Notes: a model not told the origin generated them from the sequence alone. A DNA stretch of 64,000 nucleotides from W3P20-009 sp964534235 (GCA_964534235.1 CAZHOT010000013.1:31940-95939); one strand, 5' to 3'; counted from the first letter of the stretch, positions 41,423 through 50,555 are shown. A program made the numbers and translations.

Positions 41423-41427
41423 CGTTT

Positions 41428-42402
41428 TCATCGCTTTCCACCTGTGCGCAGCTCGCCGTTTTTCACGTTCGCGCCGAACCACTCCGCGAAGCTCTCCATC
41501 GCCGCCTCGTTGAACGTCATCCAAGCCGACAGGCCGTCGGCGTCGCACTTGCGCACGAGCCACGCGCAGTAGGCCGTCCAGTGGCCCGCCTCGGCTATGG
41601 CCTCCTCCACGGCGCGCACGCGGGCCCCGGCCGCGGAGCTGTCGCTCTCGCCGCGGCGGAGCGAGAGCAGGGCGCGCTTGGTCTCCGCCACGCGGCGGAT
41701 CGTCGTGGCGTCGCCGCGGGGCGACATGGCGCGGTACGTGTCGCACACCATGCGGCTCATCGTCTCGGCGCGTTCTCCAGTGGGCTCCATCAGCAGGAAC
41801 GCCTCACCCAGGGCCAGCCCGCTCTCCGCCGCGCTGCTCTGGAGCAAGACCCACGCCGCGCGATAGTAGTTCGACGCAAAGCTGGGCTCCGCCTCCACGC
41901 CCTGCTCGTAGAGGCGCAGGGCGGTGTCGTAGTCGCCGTCGGAGAGGCTCATGTTCCCCATCTCCATCATCAGGCGCCCCGAGCGGGGGAAGCGGGCCAG
42001 GCCGCGGCGGTATGCCCGCATGGCGTCGCCGCGCTGGCCCATGTAGTCCAGGGCGTTGCCCTCCATCTGATAGGAGCGGTCGTCGCAATCTTTGTGTCCC
42101 TGCAGCTTGCGGAACGTCGCCGCCGCGCGACGATATTCGCCGTTGGCAATCTGGGTGTAGCCCAGCTCGTAGCCCACGGCGTAGTTGTCGGGGTGGAGCC
42201 GGGCCAGCGCCTCCATGGCCGCCACGGCACTCGCCGCCTCGCCGCCGTCGGCGTCGGCGGCGGCATGCTCCATTGTCCGCAGCTCGTCGTCAGTCAGCCC
42301 CGCCGCCTCCTGGCCGGCCGCGGGCGAGAGCGCCGACATCACGGCCATCGTGGCGCACGCCGCCACGAGACGTAGCGCGCGCCACGCTTGTCTGTTTTTC
42401 AT
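41428..42402 (-). CDS. Exported TPR protein
   Basis: 324 residues with a signal peptide (ALRLVAACATMAVMSALSPAAG) and at least four tetratricopeptide repeats in the first 210 residues (ALARLHPDNYAVGYELGYTQIANGEY, LQGHKDCDDRSYQMEGNALDYMGQ, RRGLARFPRSGRLMMEMGNM, LYEQGVEAEPSFASNYYRAAW). The last 110 residues (SAWMTFNEAAMESFAEWFGANV) match no repeat. Probably a periplasmic scaffold; partner unknown. ATG at 42402; its own promoter box lies upstream. Confidence 0.85.
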   Translation of the reverse strand: MKNRQAWRALRLVAACATMAVMSALSPAAGQEAAGLTDDELRTMEHAAADADGGEAASAVAAMEALARLHPDNYAVGYELGYTQIANGEYRRAAATFRKLQGHKDCDDRSYQMEGNALDYMGQRGDAMRAYRRGLARFPRSGRLMMEMGNMSLSDGDYDTALRLYEQGVEAEPSFASNYYRAAWVLLQSSAAESGLALGEAFLLMEPTGERAETMSRMVCDTYRAMSPRGDATTIRRVAETKRALLSLRRGESDSSAAGARVRAVEEAIAEAGHWTAYCAWLVRKCDADGLSAWMTFNEAAMESFAEWFGANVKNGELRTGGKR

Positions 42403-42436
42403 GCCTCTCTCGTGTCCTTTCGGGTTTCGTCTGCGG

Positions 42437-42444
42437 CAAATATA
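42437..42444 (-). promoter_or_regulatory. -7 promoter box for the TPR gene
   Basis: TATATTTG on the minus strand, 35 bases before the TPR gene ATG. It separates this gene from the fucosidase upstream. Confidence 0.6.
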
Positions 42445-42544
42445 CCCACAAACGGAAAAAGGAGTTGCGGCGCCCACTAGGAAATGGGGCCGCAACTCCC
42501 GCCACTACATCAACCGGCGGCAGGGCGGGGGAGGACGCCCACAA

Positions 42545-45034
42545 TTACTTCTCACGAACCAATTTGCCGCCCGAACATACCAATCTGTATGCCTCCCCTT
42601 TCTTTGTCTTTATGCTCACCGTCGAGTCGCCGTAGCGCACTGTCAGCGGCCCGCCGCTCCCCGACGTTATGTCGGCCCTCGTCAGCGCGCCGTCGCGCCA
42701 CTCCATGCTCAGCTCGAAATTGCCGCGGGCGCGCAGTCCGCTCACGCTCCCCTCGCCCCATGCGTCGGGCAGGGCCGGCAGCAGGTGGACGAAGCCCATG
42801 TGGCTCTGCATGAGCATCTCCGTCACGCCCGCCGTGCCGCCAAAGTTGCCGTCGATCTGGAACGGGGGGTGGGTGTCCCACAGGTTGTCCAGCGTCCCGT
42901 TCTTCAGCAGGTTGCCGAAGAGGGTGTAGGCGTGGTTCCCGTCGTGCAGGCGCGCCCATTGGCACAGCTTCCACCCCATGCTCCACCCCGTCGCCCCGTC
43001 GCCGCGGTGCTCGAGGACCACGCGCGAGGCCCGCGCCAGCTCCGGCGTCGTGATGGGCGAGAGGGTCCGCCCCGGGTGGAGGCAGAACAGGTGGTTGACG
43101 TGGCGGTGCTTGTCGTTGGGGTCGTCGATGTCTTTCGACCACTCCATGAGCTGCCCATATCGCCCCACGGCATAGGGGGCCAGCCGGGCCAGGACGTCCT
43201 CCCACCGCTTGCGCTCGGCCTTGTCCGCGCCCAGGGCCTTCGAGGCGTCTATGGCGTCGAGGAGGATCTCGCGCGTCACGGCGTGGGCGAATGTGGCGCC
43301 CTGGTCGATGGGCCCGTGCTCGGGGCTTGTCGACGGGGCGGCACTATACGTCCTGTCGGGCTTGTGCCACAGGTGGTCGGCGGCGAACGTCGCGGCGCCG
43401 CGGATGAGGTCGTAGCCGACGGCGCGCAGGAACTCCGAGTCGCGGGTGTAGTCGTAATATTCCCACACGTGAGTGGCGAGCCACGGGCCCGCCATAGGGC
43501 AGAAGTTCCACGACATCTCTTGGCTGGACAGCGGCGAGGCGAAGCCGAAGATGTTCGACGAGATGGAGGCAGTCCACCCGCCGGCGCCGAAATATGCCCT
43601 CGCGACGCGCTCGCCGGGCTTGACGAGGGTGCGGACGAAGTCCACGAGCGGCAGGGCGCACTCCGCCAGGTTCGTGGCGCAGGCCGGCCAGTAGTTCATC
43701 TGGATGTTGATGTTGTTGTGGTAGTCCACGCGCCACGGGCCGTCGACGTTGTTGTGCCACAGCCCTTGCAGGTTGGCGGGCATGTTGCCCGGGCGCGAGC
43801 TCGCAATGAGCAGGTAGCGCCCGAACTGGTAATAGAGCGTCTCCAGATGGTTGTCCGCCATGCCCTTGCGGTAGTTGGCGAGCCTCTGCGGCGTGGGGAT
43901 GTCCGCCCCGGCCTCGCCCCCGTTCAGCCGCAGGCGGACGCGGTCGAAGAGCCTCCTGTAGTCGGCCACGTGGGCGCCCAGGAGACGGTCGAAACCCGCC
44001 TCCGCCGCGCGCCGCGCCCACTCGGCTGTCGTCGCCTTGGGGTCTACGCCCACATATGCCTTGGCGTCGGTGAAGTCGGGCGAGAAGTTGGGGGCGTAGT
44101 CGGTGTCGGCGCAGACAATGAAAGTCACCTCGTCGGCGCCCTCCACGCGGAGCCGCCCGCCGTCATATGCCACCCGCCCGCCCGCCGCCACGGCGCGGAA
44201 GCGGACGACGTGCTCCATGCCGTTGTTGTCCAGCCGCGCCGTCCAGGCCATGCCGCCCTCGCCGTCGGGCTCCATGCGGCCCGTCGAGACCGGGTTCGGA
44301 GCGTAGCTCAGCGTCAGGTTCTGCCCTCCGGGCTTGTCGGAGCGGAAGCGCATGACCAGGGCGTTGTCGGGGTAGGAGGCGAAGAAGAGACGCTCGTAGG
44401 CCGCGCCGTCTTTGCGGAAGCTGACGGTGGCGACGGCCGAGTCGAGCGACAGGCTGCGGCGGTAGCCGCTCAGCCCTATCACGCTCAGCCCCGTCTCGAC
44501 ATACACCTCGCCCATCGTCGTGAAGTTGCCGAAGCGGAACGGCTTCTCGGCCGCCGACTCGTAGGGCGCCGTGCTGTTGAAGTTCTCGCGGGTCAGACGC
44601 GCCGCCAGGGCGTCGTCGCCCTCGGCAAAGGCGCGGCGGATGTCGGGCAAGAAGCGGGCTGCCTCTTTGTTGACGTCCCAATAATATTCGGCGCCGCGCT
44701 CCGTGTTCGGCCCGCCGCGCCACAGCGTCTTCTCGTTCAGCGTCAGACGCTCCGCCTCGACCGAGCCCATGACGTTGGCGCCTATGCTCCCGTTGCCTAT
44801 CGGGAGCGACAGCCGCTCCCACTCCCGGTCGGGGTTCGCAATCTGGTCGCCGGCGCTCTCGGGCTTCTTCTCGGCGTCCCACATCTCGGGGCTGCCGCCC
44901 CACCACGCCGCGCGCCCGTCGAGCGATGTCGGCTTGTCAAACCATATCCGCAAGCCCTCGCCGGGCTCCTGCCCCGACGCCAGGGAGCTGGCGCACAACG
45001 CCGCCGCGGCCAATATGTTTCTCGTCGTCGTCAC
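42545..45034 (-). CDS. Alpha-L-fucosidase, glycoside hydrolase family 95
   Basis: Exported hydrolase (829 residues) removing terminal alpha-1,2-linked L-fucose by inversion. A signal peptide (ILAAAALCASSLASG) precedes the N-terminal beta domain (WFDKPTSLDGRAAWWGG, SLPIGNGSIGANVMG). The (alpha/alpha)6 catalytic domain shows the GH95 landmarks: NMPANLQGLWHN and DYHNNINIQMNYW (about residues 418-445; asparagines that activate the nucleophilic water), ATHVWEYYDYTRD (about 520; general-acid Glu) and QIDGNFGGTAGVTEML (about 730; Asp). It follows fucP by 22 bases, completing the fucose locus. Confidence 0.93.
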   Translation of the reverse strand: MTTTRNILAAAALCASSLASGQEPGEGLRIWFDKPTSLDGRAAWWGGSPEMWDAEKKPESAGDQIANPDREWERLSLPIGNGSIGANVMGSVEAERLTLNEKTLWRGGPNTERGAEYYWDVNKEAARFLPDIRRAFAEGDDALAARLTRENFNSTAPYESAAEKPFRFGNFTTMGEVYVETGLSVIGLSGYRRSLSLDSAVATVSFRKDGAAYERLFFASYPDNALVMRFRSDKPGGQNLTLSYAPNPVSTGRMEPDGEGGMAWTARLDNNGMEHVVRFRAVAAGGRVAYDGGRLRVEGADEVTFIVCADTDYAPNFSPDFTDAKAYVGVDPKATTAEWARRAAEAGFDRLLGAHVADYRRLFDRVRLRLNGGEAGADIPTPQRLANYRKGMADNHLETLYYQFGRYLLIASSRPGNMPANLQGLWHNNVDGPWRVDYHNNINIQMNYWPACATNLAECALPLVDFVRTLVKPGERVARAYFGAGGWTASISSNIFGFASPLSSQEMSWNFCPMAGPWLATHVWEYYDYTRDSEFLRAVGYDLIRGAATFAADHLWHKPDRTYSAAPSTSPEHGPIDQGATFAHAVTREILLDAIDASKALGADKAERKRWEDVLARLAPYAVGRYGQLMEWSKDIDDPNDKHRHVNHLFCLHPGRTLSPITTPELARASRVVLEHRGDGATGWSMGWKLCQWARLHDGNHAYTLFGNLLKNGTLDNLWDTHPPFQIDGNFGGTAGVTEMLMQSHMGFVHLLPALPDAWGEGSVSGLRARGNFELSMEWRDGALTRADITSGSGGPLTVRYGDSTVSIKTKKGEAYRLVCSGGKLVREK

Positions 45035-45056
45035 TGGTTCTTACTGATTTTCTTTG

Positions 45057-46364
45057 TTACACTCTGCCCATCGACCTGCATCCGTAGGCCGCCACCACAG
45101 CGAAGCACGCCAACGGCAGAACGAAAGAGACGTTCACCGCCGGCATCCCCATGACGACGCCCTGGTCGATAATCATCGCCTGGAGAGGGGGAAGCACGGA
45201 GCCGCCCAATATCGCCATGATGAGGCCCGCCGCGCCGAACTTGGCGTCGTCGCCCAGGCCCTGGAGAGCGATGCCGTATATCGTCGGGAACATCAGCGAC
45301 ATGCACGCCGAGATGGCCACCAGGCAATACAGCCCCCAGGTGTTCTGCAGGAACATCGTCCCGACGGTGAAAGCACCGCCCGCCACGGCCAAGATGGTCA
45401 GCAGGCGACCGGCGTTGAGATAGCGGAGCAGGAACGTGCACACGAAGCGGCTCGCGCAGAATATCACCATCGCCACGATGTTGTAGCGTTGAGACAAGAC
45501 TTCGGCGCTCTTCTCGTCCATCCCCTGCTCCATGAACAGGCGCGTCCCATATTGGATTATGAACGTCCAGCACATGATTTGCGCCCCGATGTAGAAGAAC
45601 TGCGCCACGACGCCCTCCCGGTAGCGGGCCCGCCCGAAGATGCGCCGCAGGGTCGGGACGAAGTCTATGCGGTGGTCGCCCTCGCCGCTCTTAGGCATGC
45701 GGACGACGCCTATGACCGTCAGCATCACGGCAATGACAATCCCTATCGCCAGGTAGGGGCCGATCAGGACGCCCAGGTCGTGCTCTTTTATGGCCTCGAA
45801 CTCCGCAGGGCCCAGCATGGCGCGCTCCGAGCTCTCCATGGGGCTCAGCTCGGCCTGGACGAAGTTCATGGCCACATACATGCCGAGCAGAGAGCCCATG
45901 GGGTTGAAAGACTGCGCCAGGTTCAGACGGCGGGTGGCGGTCGCCTCGCTGCCCATCGACAGGATGTAGGGGTTGCTGCTGGTCTCCAGGAAAGACAGGC
46001 CGCATGTCAAGATGAAGTAGGCGAGCAGGAACGGGTAGTACTCGCCCGTCATCTTGGCCGGCAGGAACAGGAAGGCGCCGACGGCGTAGAGCCCAAGGCC
46101 CAGCATCACGCCCGCCTTATACGAGAAGCGGCGGATGAACACCGCGGCGGGAAACGCCATGGCGAAATAGCCGCCGTAGAACGCCACCTGCACCAGCGCG
46201 CCGTCCGTCACGCTCATGCGGAATATCTTCGAGAACGCCTTGACCATCGGGTTTGTGATGTCGTTGGCGAAGCCCCACAGGGCGAAGCACGACGTTATGA
46301 GGACGAACGGCACGACGTAGCTCACGCCGTCTTTCCACAATATCGGCTCACGGTCTCTCTTCAT
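45057..46364 (-). CDS. fucP: L-fucose:proton symporter
   Basis: Inner-membrane major-facilitator transporter, 435 residues with about 12 membrane segments. FucP family marks: VSYVVPFVLITSCFALWGFANDITNP (the conserved acidic residue needed for proton coupling), GYFAMAFPAAVFIRRFSYKAGV, ETSSNPYILSMG, and the C-terminal MAILGGSVLPPLQAMIID. Its start is 498 bases from the mutarotase gene, with a tandem hairpin array between them, so fucP may be regulated separately from the enzyme genes. Confidence 0.93.
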   Translation of the reverse strand: MKRDREPILWKDGVSYVVPFVLITSCFALWGFANDITNPMVKAFSKIFRMSVTDGALVQVAFYGGYFAMAFPAAVFIRRFSYKAGVMLGLGLYAVGAFLFLPAKMTGEYYPFLLAYFILTCGLSFLETSSNPYILSMGSEATATRRLNLAQSFNPMGSLLGMYVAMNFVQAELSPMESSERAMLGPAEFEAIKEHDLGVLIGPYLAIGIVIAVMLTVIGVVRMPKSGEGDHRIDFVPTLRRIFGRARYREGVVAQFFYIGAQIMCWTFIIQYGTRLFMEQGMDEKSAEVLSQRYNIVAMVIFCASRFVCTFLLRYLNAGRLLTILAVAGGAFTVGTMFLQNTWGLYCLVAISACMSLMFPTIYGIALQGLGDDAKFGAAGLIMAILGGSVLPPLQAMIIDQGVVMGMPAVNVSFVLPLACFAVVAAYGCRSMGRV

Positions 46365-46431
46365 CTTCTTCCGATATGTTTTAATAATTGGACATTGCCG
46401 GGCGCCCGTCGAGGCCGTCCCGGAAATCGCC

Positions 46432-46466
46432 CATTGTCAATTCTTAGTCATTAATTATTAATTGAT
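46432..46466 (-). repeat. AT-rich TTAATT-type repeat
   Basis: Short AT-rich stretch built from TGTCAATTC and TTAATTATTAATTG blocks, upstream of fucP. Similar blocks sit at 46842-46876, 50743-50778, 56131-56162 and 63942-63972. Confidence 0.6.
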
Positions 46467-46522
46467 TGGGTAGCCCCGCACATAGTCCCGTGCCTAGCCC
46501 AAAGCATAGTCCCGTGCCTAGC

Positions 46523-46567
46523 CCTAGGGCTTACGCCCTAGGCTGCCTTATATCGCCCCTTTGGGGC
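46523..46567 (-). repeat. 45-base two-palindrome element, copy 3 (reverse)
   Basis: Same architecture as the copy at 9126, in the other orientation: CCTAGGGCTTACGCCCTAGG, 12 bases, GCCCCTTTGGGGC as read on the + strand. Confidence 0.85.
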
Positions 46568-46598
46568 TTTGAGACCCCGAAAGATTGAGTGGACGCGG

Positions 46599-46832
46599 GT
46601 CGCGCGTCCCCACATATCCCCCCCCCCCAGGGGCGACAACCGCTGGGGCAACATTGCCAGACGTTCAGTCGCGCGTCCCCACATGTCCCCCCAGGGGCGA
46701 CAACCGCTGGGGCAACATTGCCAGACGTTCAGTCGCGTGTCCCCACATATCCCCCAGGGGCGACAACCGCTGGGGCAACATTGCCAGACGTTCAGTCGCG
46801 TGTCCCCACATATCCCCCCGGGGCGACAACGC
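46599..46832 (-). repeat. Tandem array of 63-69 base hairpin units
   Basis: Three and a half units at 46599-46667 (69 bases), 46668-46731 (64), 46732-46794 (63) and 46795-46832 (partial). Length differences equal differences in an internal C run (11, 6, 5 and 6 C). Each full unit contains CCCCAG...CTGGGG arms and the segment CAACATTGCCAGACGTTCAG unchanged. No unique spacers, so not CRISPR. It lies between the mutarotase gene and fucP. Confidence 0.85.
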
Positions 46833-46862
46833 CAGCACCCGGAAATTGTCCATTGTCAATTG

Positions 46863-47252
46863 TTAATTGTCAATTGAAAAAATCCTCTCCATCAGCCGCC
46901 ACTTCTGCGCCGACGTCATCCCCGCCCCGGCCTTTTGCAGGGCCGACATGTAGGTCTCCCACTCCTGCTGGCGGGGCAGGGTCGAGAGGCGGGCCATGGC
47001 GCTGTCCCAGTCGAAGTCCATGGGCGTCTCGACAATCATGAACAGGCGCGTCCCCGATATGTATATCTCCATCTCCAGGATGCCGACCGAGCGGATGCCC
47101 TCCAAAATCTCCGGCCACACGGCCTCCTTGCTGTGGCGCCGGCGATATTCGGCAACGAGGTCGGGGTTGTCGCGCAAGTCCAGCGTCTGGCAGTAGCGTT
47201 TCACGCGGACGCCGTGGTCGCGCACGGCGTAGCCCGTCTTTGCCTCTTCCAT
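46863..47252 (-). CDS. L-rhamnose/L-fucose mutarotase (RhaM family)
   Basis: 129 residues. Interconverts anomers of the 6-deoxy-hexose to feed the isomerase. RhaM-type features: KRYCQTLDLRDNPDLVAEYRRRHS (active-site Tyr/His region), VWPEILEGIRSVGILEMEIYISGTRLFMIVE. Although the family is named for rhamnose, its place in a fucose operon argues for fucose as substrate. The ATG lies 6 bases after the kinase stop. The stop codon sits inside an AT-rich repeat. Confidence 0.85.
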   Translation of the reverse strand: MEEAKTGYAVRDHGVRVKRYCQTLDLRDNPDLVAEYRRRHSKEAVWPEILEGIRSVGILEMEIYISGTRLFMIVETPMDFDWDSAMARLSTLPRQQEWETYMSALQKAGAGMTSAQKWRLMERIFSIDN

Positions 47253-47257
47253 GGTTG

Positions 47258-48685
47258 TCAGTCGTCTATCACCTTTGGCAGATATTTGTCGCGCTCCCAG
47301 CTCCGCGAGACTATGTCTTTCGCCTCCTCCAGGTCGCGGACTTCGCCCTTGGCCATGGCCTGCATCAGGATGTTGCCTATCGCCGTGGCCTCCACCGGGC
47401 CCGCCACCACCGGGATGCCCAGGGCGTCGGCCGTCAGCTGGTTGAGCAGCCCGTTCTGGCTCCCCCCGCCTATGATGTTGAGGCGGGACACGGGGCGGAG
47501 CAGGCATCGGTTCAGCCCCTCCACGGCCCTCTTGTAGCGCGACGCCAGGCTCTGGAGCACGCACCGCACAAGCTCGCCCTTGTTGGCGGGCGGCCGCAGG
47601 CCGTGCTCGCGGCAGTAGTTGGAGATCGAGGCCTCCATGTCGTCGGGGTTCATGAACCGCGGGTCGTCCACGGGGATCTCGGTGTCTATCGTGGCGCGCT
47701 TAGCCTGCGGGATCAAGACGTCGTAGCGGTACTCCTCGTCGCTCAGGAGCCATTTCGACATCAGACGCTGGAGAATCCACAGCCCCGTGATGTTTTGCAG
47801 GAAGCATATGCGCCCGCAGGCGCCGCCCTCGTTCGAGAACGAGGCGAGCCGGGCCTCCTCCGTCAATATCGGCTCGTCAATCTCGATGCCCAGCAGGCTC
47901 CACGTCCCCGAGCTCAGAAAGGCCGTCGTGCCGGTCGTGTCCGCCACGACCGACGCCGCGCTGGCCGTGTCGTGGCTAGCCACGGCAATGACGTCCACGC
48001 GCCCCAGGCCCGTCTCTTGCGCAATGTCGGGACGGAGCTTGCCAAGGATTGTCCCCGGCGGCACAATCTCGCAAAACAGGTGCGACGGCAGGCCCAGCCG
48101 GCCAATCGTCTCGCCGCTCCACGTCCGCCGACGGGCGTCGAGAAGCTCCGACGTCGAGGCTATAGTATACTCGTTGCGCGCCACGCCCGTCAGGAAGTAG
48201 CTGAACAGGTCGGGCATGAACAGCAGGCGGTCCGCCGCCTCCAGCTGGGGGTCGTGCCGGCTCTTCATGCTGTAGAGCTGGAACATGGTGTTTATCGCCA
48301 TCGACTGGAGGCCCGCCTTGCGGTAGTGGGCGGAGTGGTCCATCTTGGCGAACACGGCCTCCGGCATCCCGGAGGTGCGTTTGTCGCGGTAGCACACGGG
48401 GTTGCCCAGGAGCCGCCCCTTCCGGTCGAGCAGGCCGAAGTCCACCCCCCAGGTGTCGATGCCGATGCCGGCCACCTCCCATCCCTGCTGGGAGGCTATC
48501 TTTAGGCCGGCCTTCATGTCCTCGAACAGCGAGGGGAAGTCCCAATAGAGGGTGTCGCCCAGGCGGACGGTGCGGTTCTCGAAGCGGTGGACAACCTCCA
48601 GCTCCATGCGCCCCCCGTCCAGGCTCCCGGCCACGACACGGCCGCTGCTGCCGCCGAAGTCGACCGCCAAATAGCATCGTTTCAT
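47258..48685 (-). CDS. fucK: L-fuculokinase (rhamnulokinase type)
   Basis: Phosphorylates L-fuculose to L-fuculose-1-phosphate; FGGY kinase fold, 475 residues. Motifs: YLAVDFGGSSGRVV (phosphate 1), GIDTWGVDFGLLDRKGRLLGNPVCYRD, VASHDTASAA, LSSGTWSLLGIE and IIGGGSQNGLLNQLTADALG (adenosine binding). Overall more like RhaB than E. coli FucK, as in Bacteroides fucose operons; the neighbours FucI, FucA and FucP set the assignment to fucose. ATG at 48685 overlaps the fucA stop by 4 bases. Confidence 0.88.
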   Translation of the reverse strand: MKRCYLAVDFGGSSGRVVAGSLDGGRMELEVVHRFENRTVRLGDTLYWDFPSLFEDMKAGLKIASQQGWEVAGIGIDTWGVDFGLLDRKGRLLGNPVCYRDKRTSGMPEAVFAKMDHSAHYRKAGLQSMAINTMFQLYSMKSRHDPQLEAADRLLFMPDLFSYFLTGVARNEYTIASTSELLDARRRTWSGETIGRLGLPSHLFCEIVPPGTILGKLRPDIAQETGLGRVDVIAVASHDTASAASVVADTTGTTAFLSSGTWSLLGIEIDEPILTEEARLASFSNEGGACGRICFLQNITGLWILQRLMSKWLLSDEEYRYDVLIPQAKRATIDTEIPVDDPRFMNPDDMEASISNYCREHGLRPPANKGELVRCVLQSLASRYKRAVEGLNRCLLRPVSRLNIIGGGSQNGLLNQLTADALGIPVVAGPVEATAIGNILMQAMAKGEVRDLEEAKDIVSRSWERDKYLPKVIDD

Positions 48686-49320
48686 GGCTTCTGCTTTCCC
48701 AAGACGTACACTTCCAAGTCGTCGATGGCCGACGGGGGCAGGACGGAATATTTGCCTCCGGTCTGGACGATTATGCGGCACGCCATCTCGAAGAACACCG
48801 CGCGCTCAAAGACCTCGTCGAAGTCGCGGCCGCACACCACCTGCCCGTGGTTCGTCAGCAGGACGCTGTCGTGGTCGGACAGGGCCTCCACCACGGCCGA
48901 AGCCAGCTCCGGCGAGCCGGGGCGCAGGTAGGGGATCACCGGGATCTCCTTGCCCACGTGGCAGGGAATCTCCGCCGTCACGTTGAAGTCCGTAGGTTTC
49001 TCTTTCATGCAGGACACCGCCGTGGCATACTCCGACTGGAAGTGGAGCACGACGCCGACGTCCGGGCGGCGGCGCATCACGCCCAGGTGGAAGTGGCTCT
49101 CCATCGACGGCCGGGGGCCGTCGACCCTCTCGCCGTCGGCAATGCGGAGCGTCGAGACGTTCTCCCGCCGCAAGTCTGGCACCCACGAGCCCGTCCCCGT
49201 CACCAGGGCCACGTCGCCGCGGCGCCAAGACAGGTTCCCCGAGCTGCACTGCGTCAGCCCTGCCGCGCCGACGCGGCGCGCCTGGGCCACGAACTCCTCA
49301 ATCTCTTTCCCGGTCGTCAT
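48682..49320 (-). CDS. fucA: L-fuculose-1-phosphate aldolase
   Basis: Class II zinc aldolase, 212 residues, cleaving fuculose-1-phosphate to DHAP and L-lactaldehyde. Family marks: CSSGNLSWRRGDVALVTGTGS, PSMESHFHLGV, and LLTNHGQVVCG (zinc His). Where E. coli FucA has the second and third zinc ligands as HNH, this protein has HFQ (VVLHFQSEYATA), so one histidine is replaced by glutamine; this may be the rule in the Bacteroidetes branch. ATG at 49320 overlaps the fucO stop by 4 bases. Confidence 0.88.
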   Translation of the reverse strand: MTTGKEIEEFVAQARRVGAAGLTQCSSGNLSWRRGDVALVTGTGSWVPDLRRENVSTLRIADGERVDGPRPSMESHFHLGVMRRRPDVGVVLHFQSEYATAVSCMKEKPTDFNVTAEIPCHVGKEIPVIPYLRPGSPELASAVVEALSDHDSVLLTNHGQVVCGRDFDEVFERAVFFEMACRIIVQTGGKYSVLPPSAIDDLEVYVLGKQKP

Positions 49321-50471
49321 AGCGCTTTCCTGTAGAGGTTCAACACTGCCTCGCGCGTCACCTCGCGGGGGTTCCCCGGGGTGCACACGTCGGCCATGGC
49401 CTGGTCCGCCAGGCGGGGCATGTCGCCCTCGCCAACGCCCAGCTCGCGCAGGTGCTCGGGGATGCCGACGCGGCGCGCCAGGCCTCGGACGGCCTCCACG
49501 GCGGCCCGCGCCGCCTCTTCGCGGCTCATGCCCCCGGTCTCGACGCCCATGGCGCGGGCCACGTCGCCATACTTGTCCAGGGCCGCCGGGGCGTTATACT
49601 CCATCACCAGCGGGAGGAGCAGGGCGTTCGCCACGCCGTGGGCTATGTCGAAGATGGCGCCTAGGGGGTGGGCCATCCCGTGGACAAGACCCAGGCCGAC
49701 GTTCGAGAACGCCATGCCCGCAATATATTGGGCCACGGCCATCCCCTCGCGGGCCGCCTTGTCCGTGGGGTCGTTCACGGCCGTCTCCAGGTGGCGGGCT
49801 ATCATCTCGATGGCGCGGGTCTCGAACATGTCGCTCATCTCCCAGGCCCCTTTCGTCGTCAGGCCCTCTATGGCGTGCGTCAGGGCGTCCATGCCGGTCG
49901 CCGCCGTCAGACCGCGCGGCAGGGTGTACATCAGCTCGGCGTCGACAATGGAGACGCAGGGGATGTCGTTCGGGTCCACGCAGACCATCTTTTTCTGGCT
50001 CAGCTCGTCGGTTATGACGTAGTTTATCGTCACCTCCGCCGCCGTCCCCGCCGTGGTCGGCAGGGCTATGATAGGCACCGACTTGCGCTTTGTCGGCGCC
50101 ACGCCCTCCAGGCTCACGATGTCGGCGAACTCCGGGTTGTTGGACACGATGCCTATCGCCTTGGCCGTGTCTATCGGCGAGCCGCCGCCGACAGCCACCA
50201 GGAAGTCGGCCCCCGACGCGGCGAAAGCCTCCACGCCCGTGCGCACGTTGCTCACCGTCGGGTTCTGTTTCACGTCGCTGAACACGTCATACTCTATCCC
50301 GCCACGCCTCAGCACCTCCAGGACTTTCTCCGTCACCCCGTGGGCGATAAGGTCCGCGTCCGTCACGACCATGGCCTTGCGCAGGCCTAGCCGCCGCGCC
50401 TCTTGGGGGAGCATCTCGCGGGCCCCGGCGCCGAAATACGACACCTCGTTAAGCACAAATCGTCTTACCAT
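49317..50471 (-). CDS. fucO: Lactaldehyde reductase (iron-containing alcohol dehydrogenase)
   Basis: Reduces L-lactaldehyde from fucose breakdown to 1,2-propanediol with NADH. 384 residues, Fe-ADH family: VAVGGGSPIDTAKAIG (NAD binding), LPTTAGTAAEVT, GMDALTHAIEGL and the iron ligands in GLVHGMAHPLGAIFDIAHG. ATG at 50471; a longer frame would run into a hairpin leader. First gene of the tightly overlapping fucO-fucA-fucK-mutarotase unit. Confidence 0.93.
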   Translation of the reverse strand: MVRRFVLNEVSYFGAGAREMLPQEARRLGLRKAMVVTDADLIAHGVTEKVLEVLRRGGIEYDVFSDVKQNPTVSNVRTGVEAFAASGADFLVAVGGGSPIDTAKAIGIVSNNPEFADIVSLEGVAPTKRKSVPIIALPTTAGTAAEVTINYVITDELSQKKMVCVDPNDIPCVSIVDAELMYTLPRGLTAATGMDALTHAIEGLTTKGAWEMSDMFETRAIEMIARHLETAVNDPTDKAAREGMAVAQYIAGMAFSNVGLGLVHGMAHPLGAIFDIAHGVANALLLPLVMEYNAPAALDKYGDVARAMGVETGGMSREEAARAAVEAVRGLARRVGIPEHLRELGVGEGDMPRLADQAMADVCTPGNPREVTREAVLNLYRKAL

Positions 50472-50514
50472 AAAACAGTCATCGTTTTTTTTGTGTGTGT
50501 TCTCCATGTTCTTT

Positions 50515-50555
50515 GCGAAGCCCGGCCCTCGTTCCTCCGGGCCGCGCCTCTTCGC
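50515..50555 (-). other. Hairpin in the fucO leader
   Basis: GCGAAG pairs with CTTCGC and CGGCCC with GGGCCG, with small internal loops. On the minus strand it lies about 45-85 bases before the fucO ATG and has no T run. The 307-base gap to susD1 otherwise holds GC-rich sequence without genes and the AT-rich repeat at 50743-50778. Confidence 0.45.

Noticed and set aside
42185..45154. 989-codon + strand open frame opposite the GH95 gene
   Set aside because: Antisense shadow; the minus strand carries all GH95 catalytic motifs.
46599..46832. CRISPR array
   Set aside because: The units are near-identical along their whole length; there are no unique spacers and no cas genes.
46585..47041. + strand open frame coding repeated PQGRQPLGQHCQTFS units
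   Set aside because: Open only because the unit length is compatible in part; two other frames are equally open and none has a plausible start or conserved protein.
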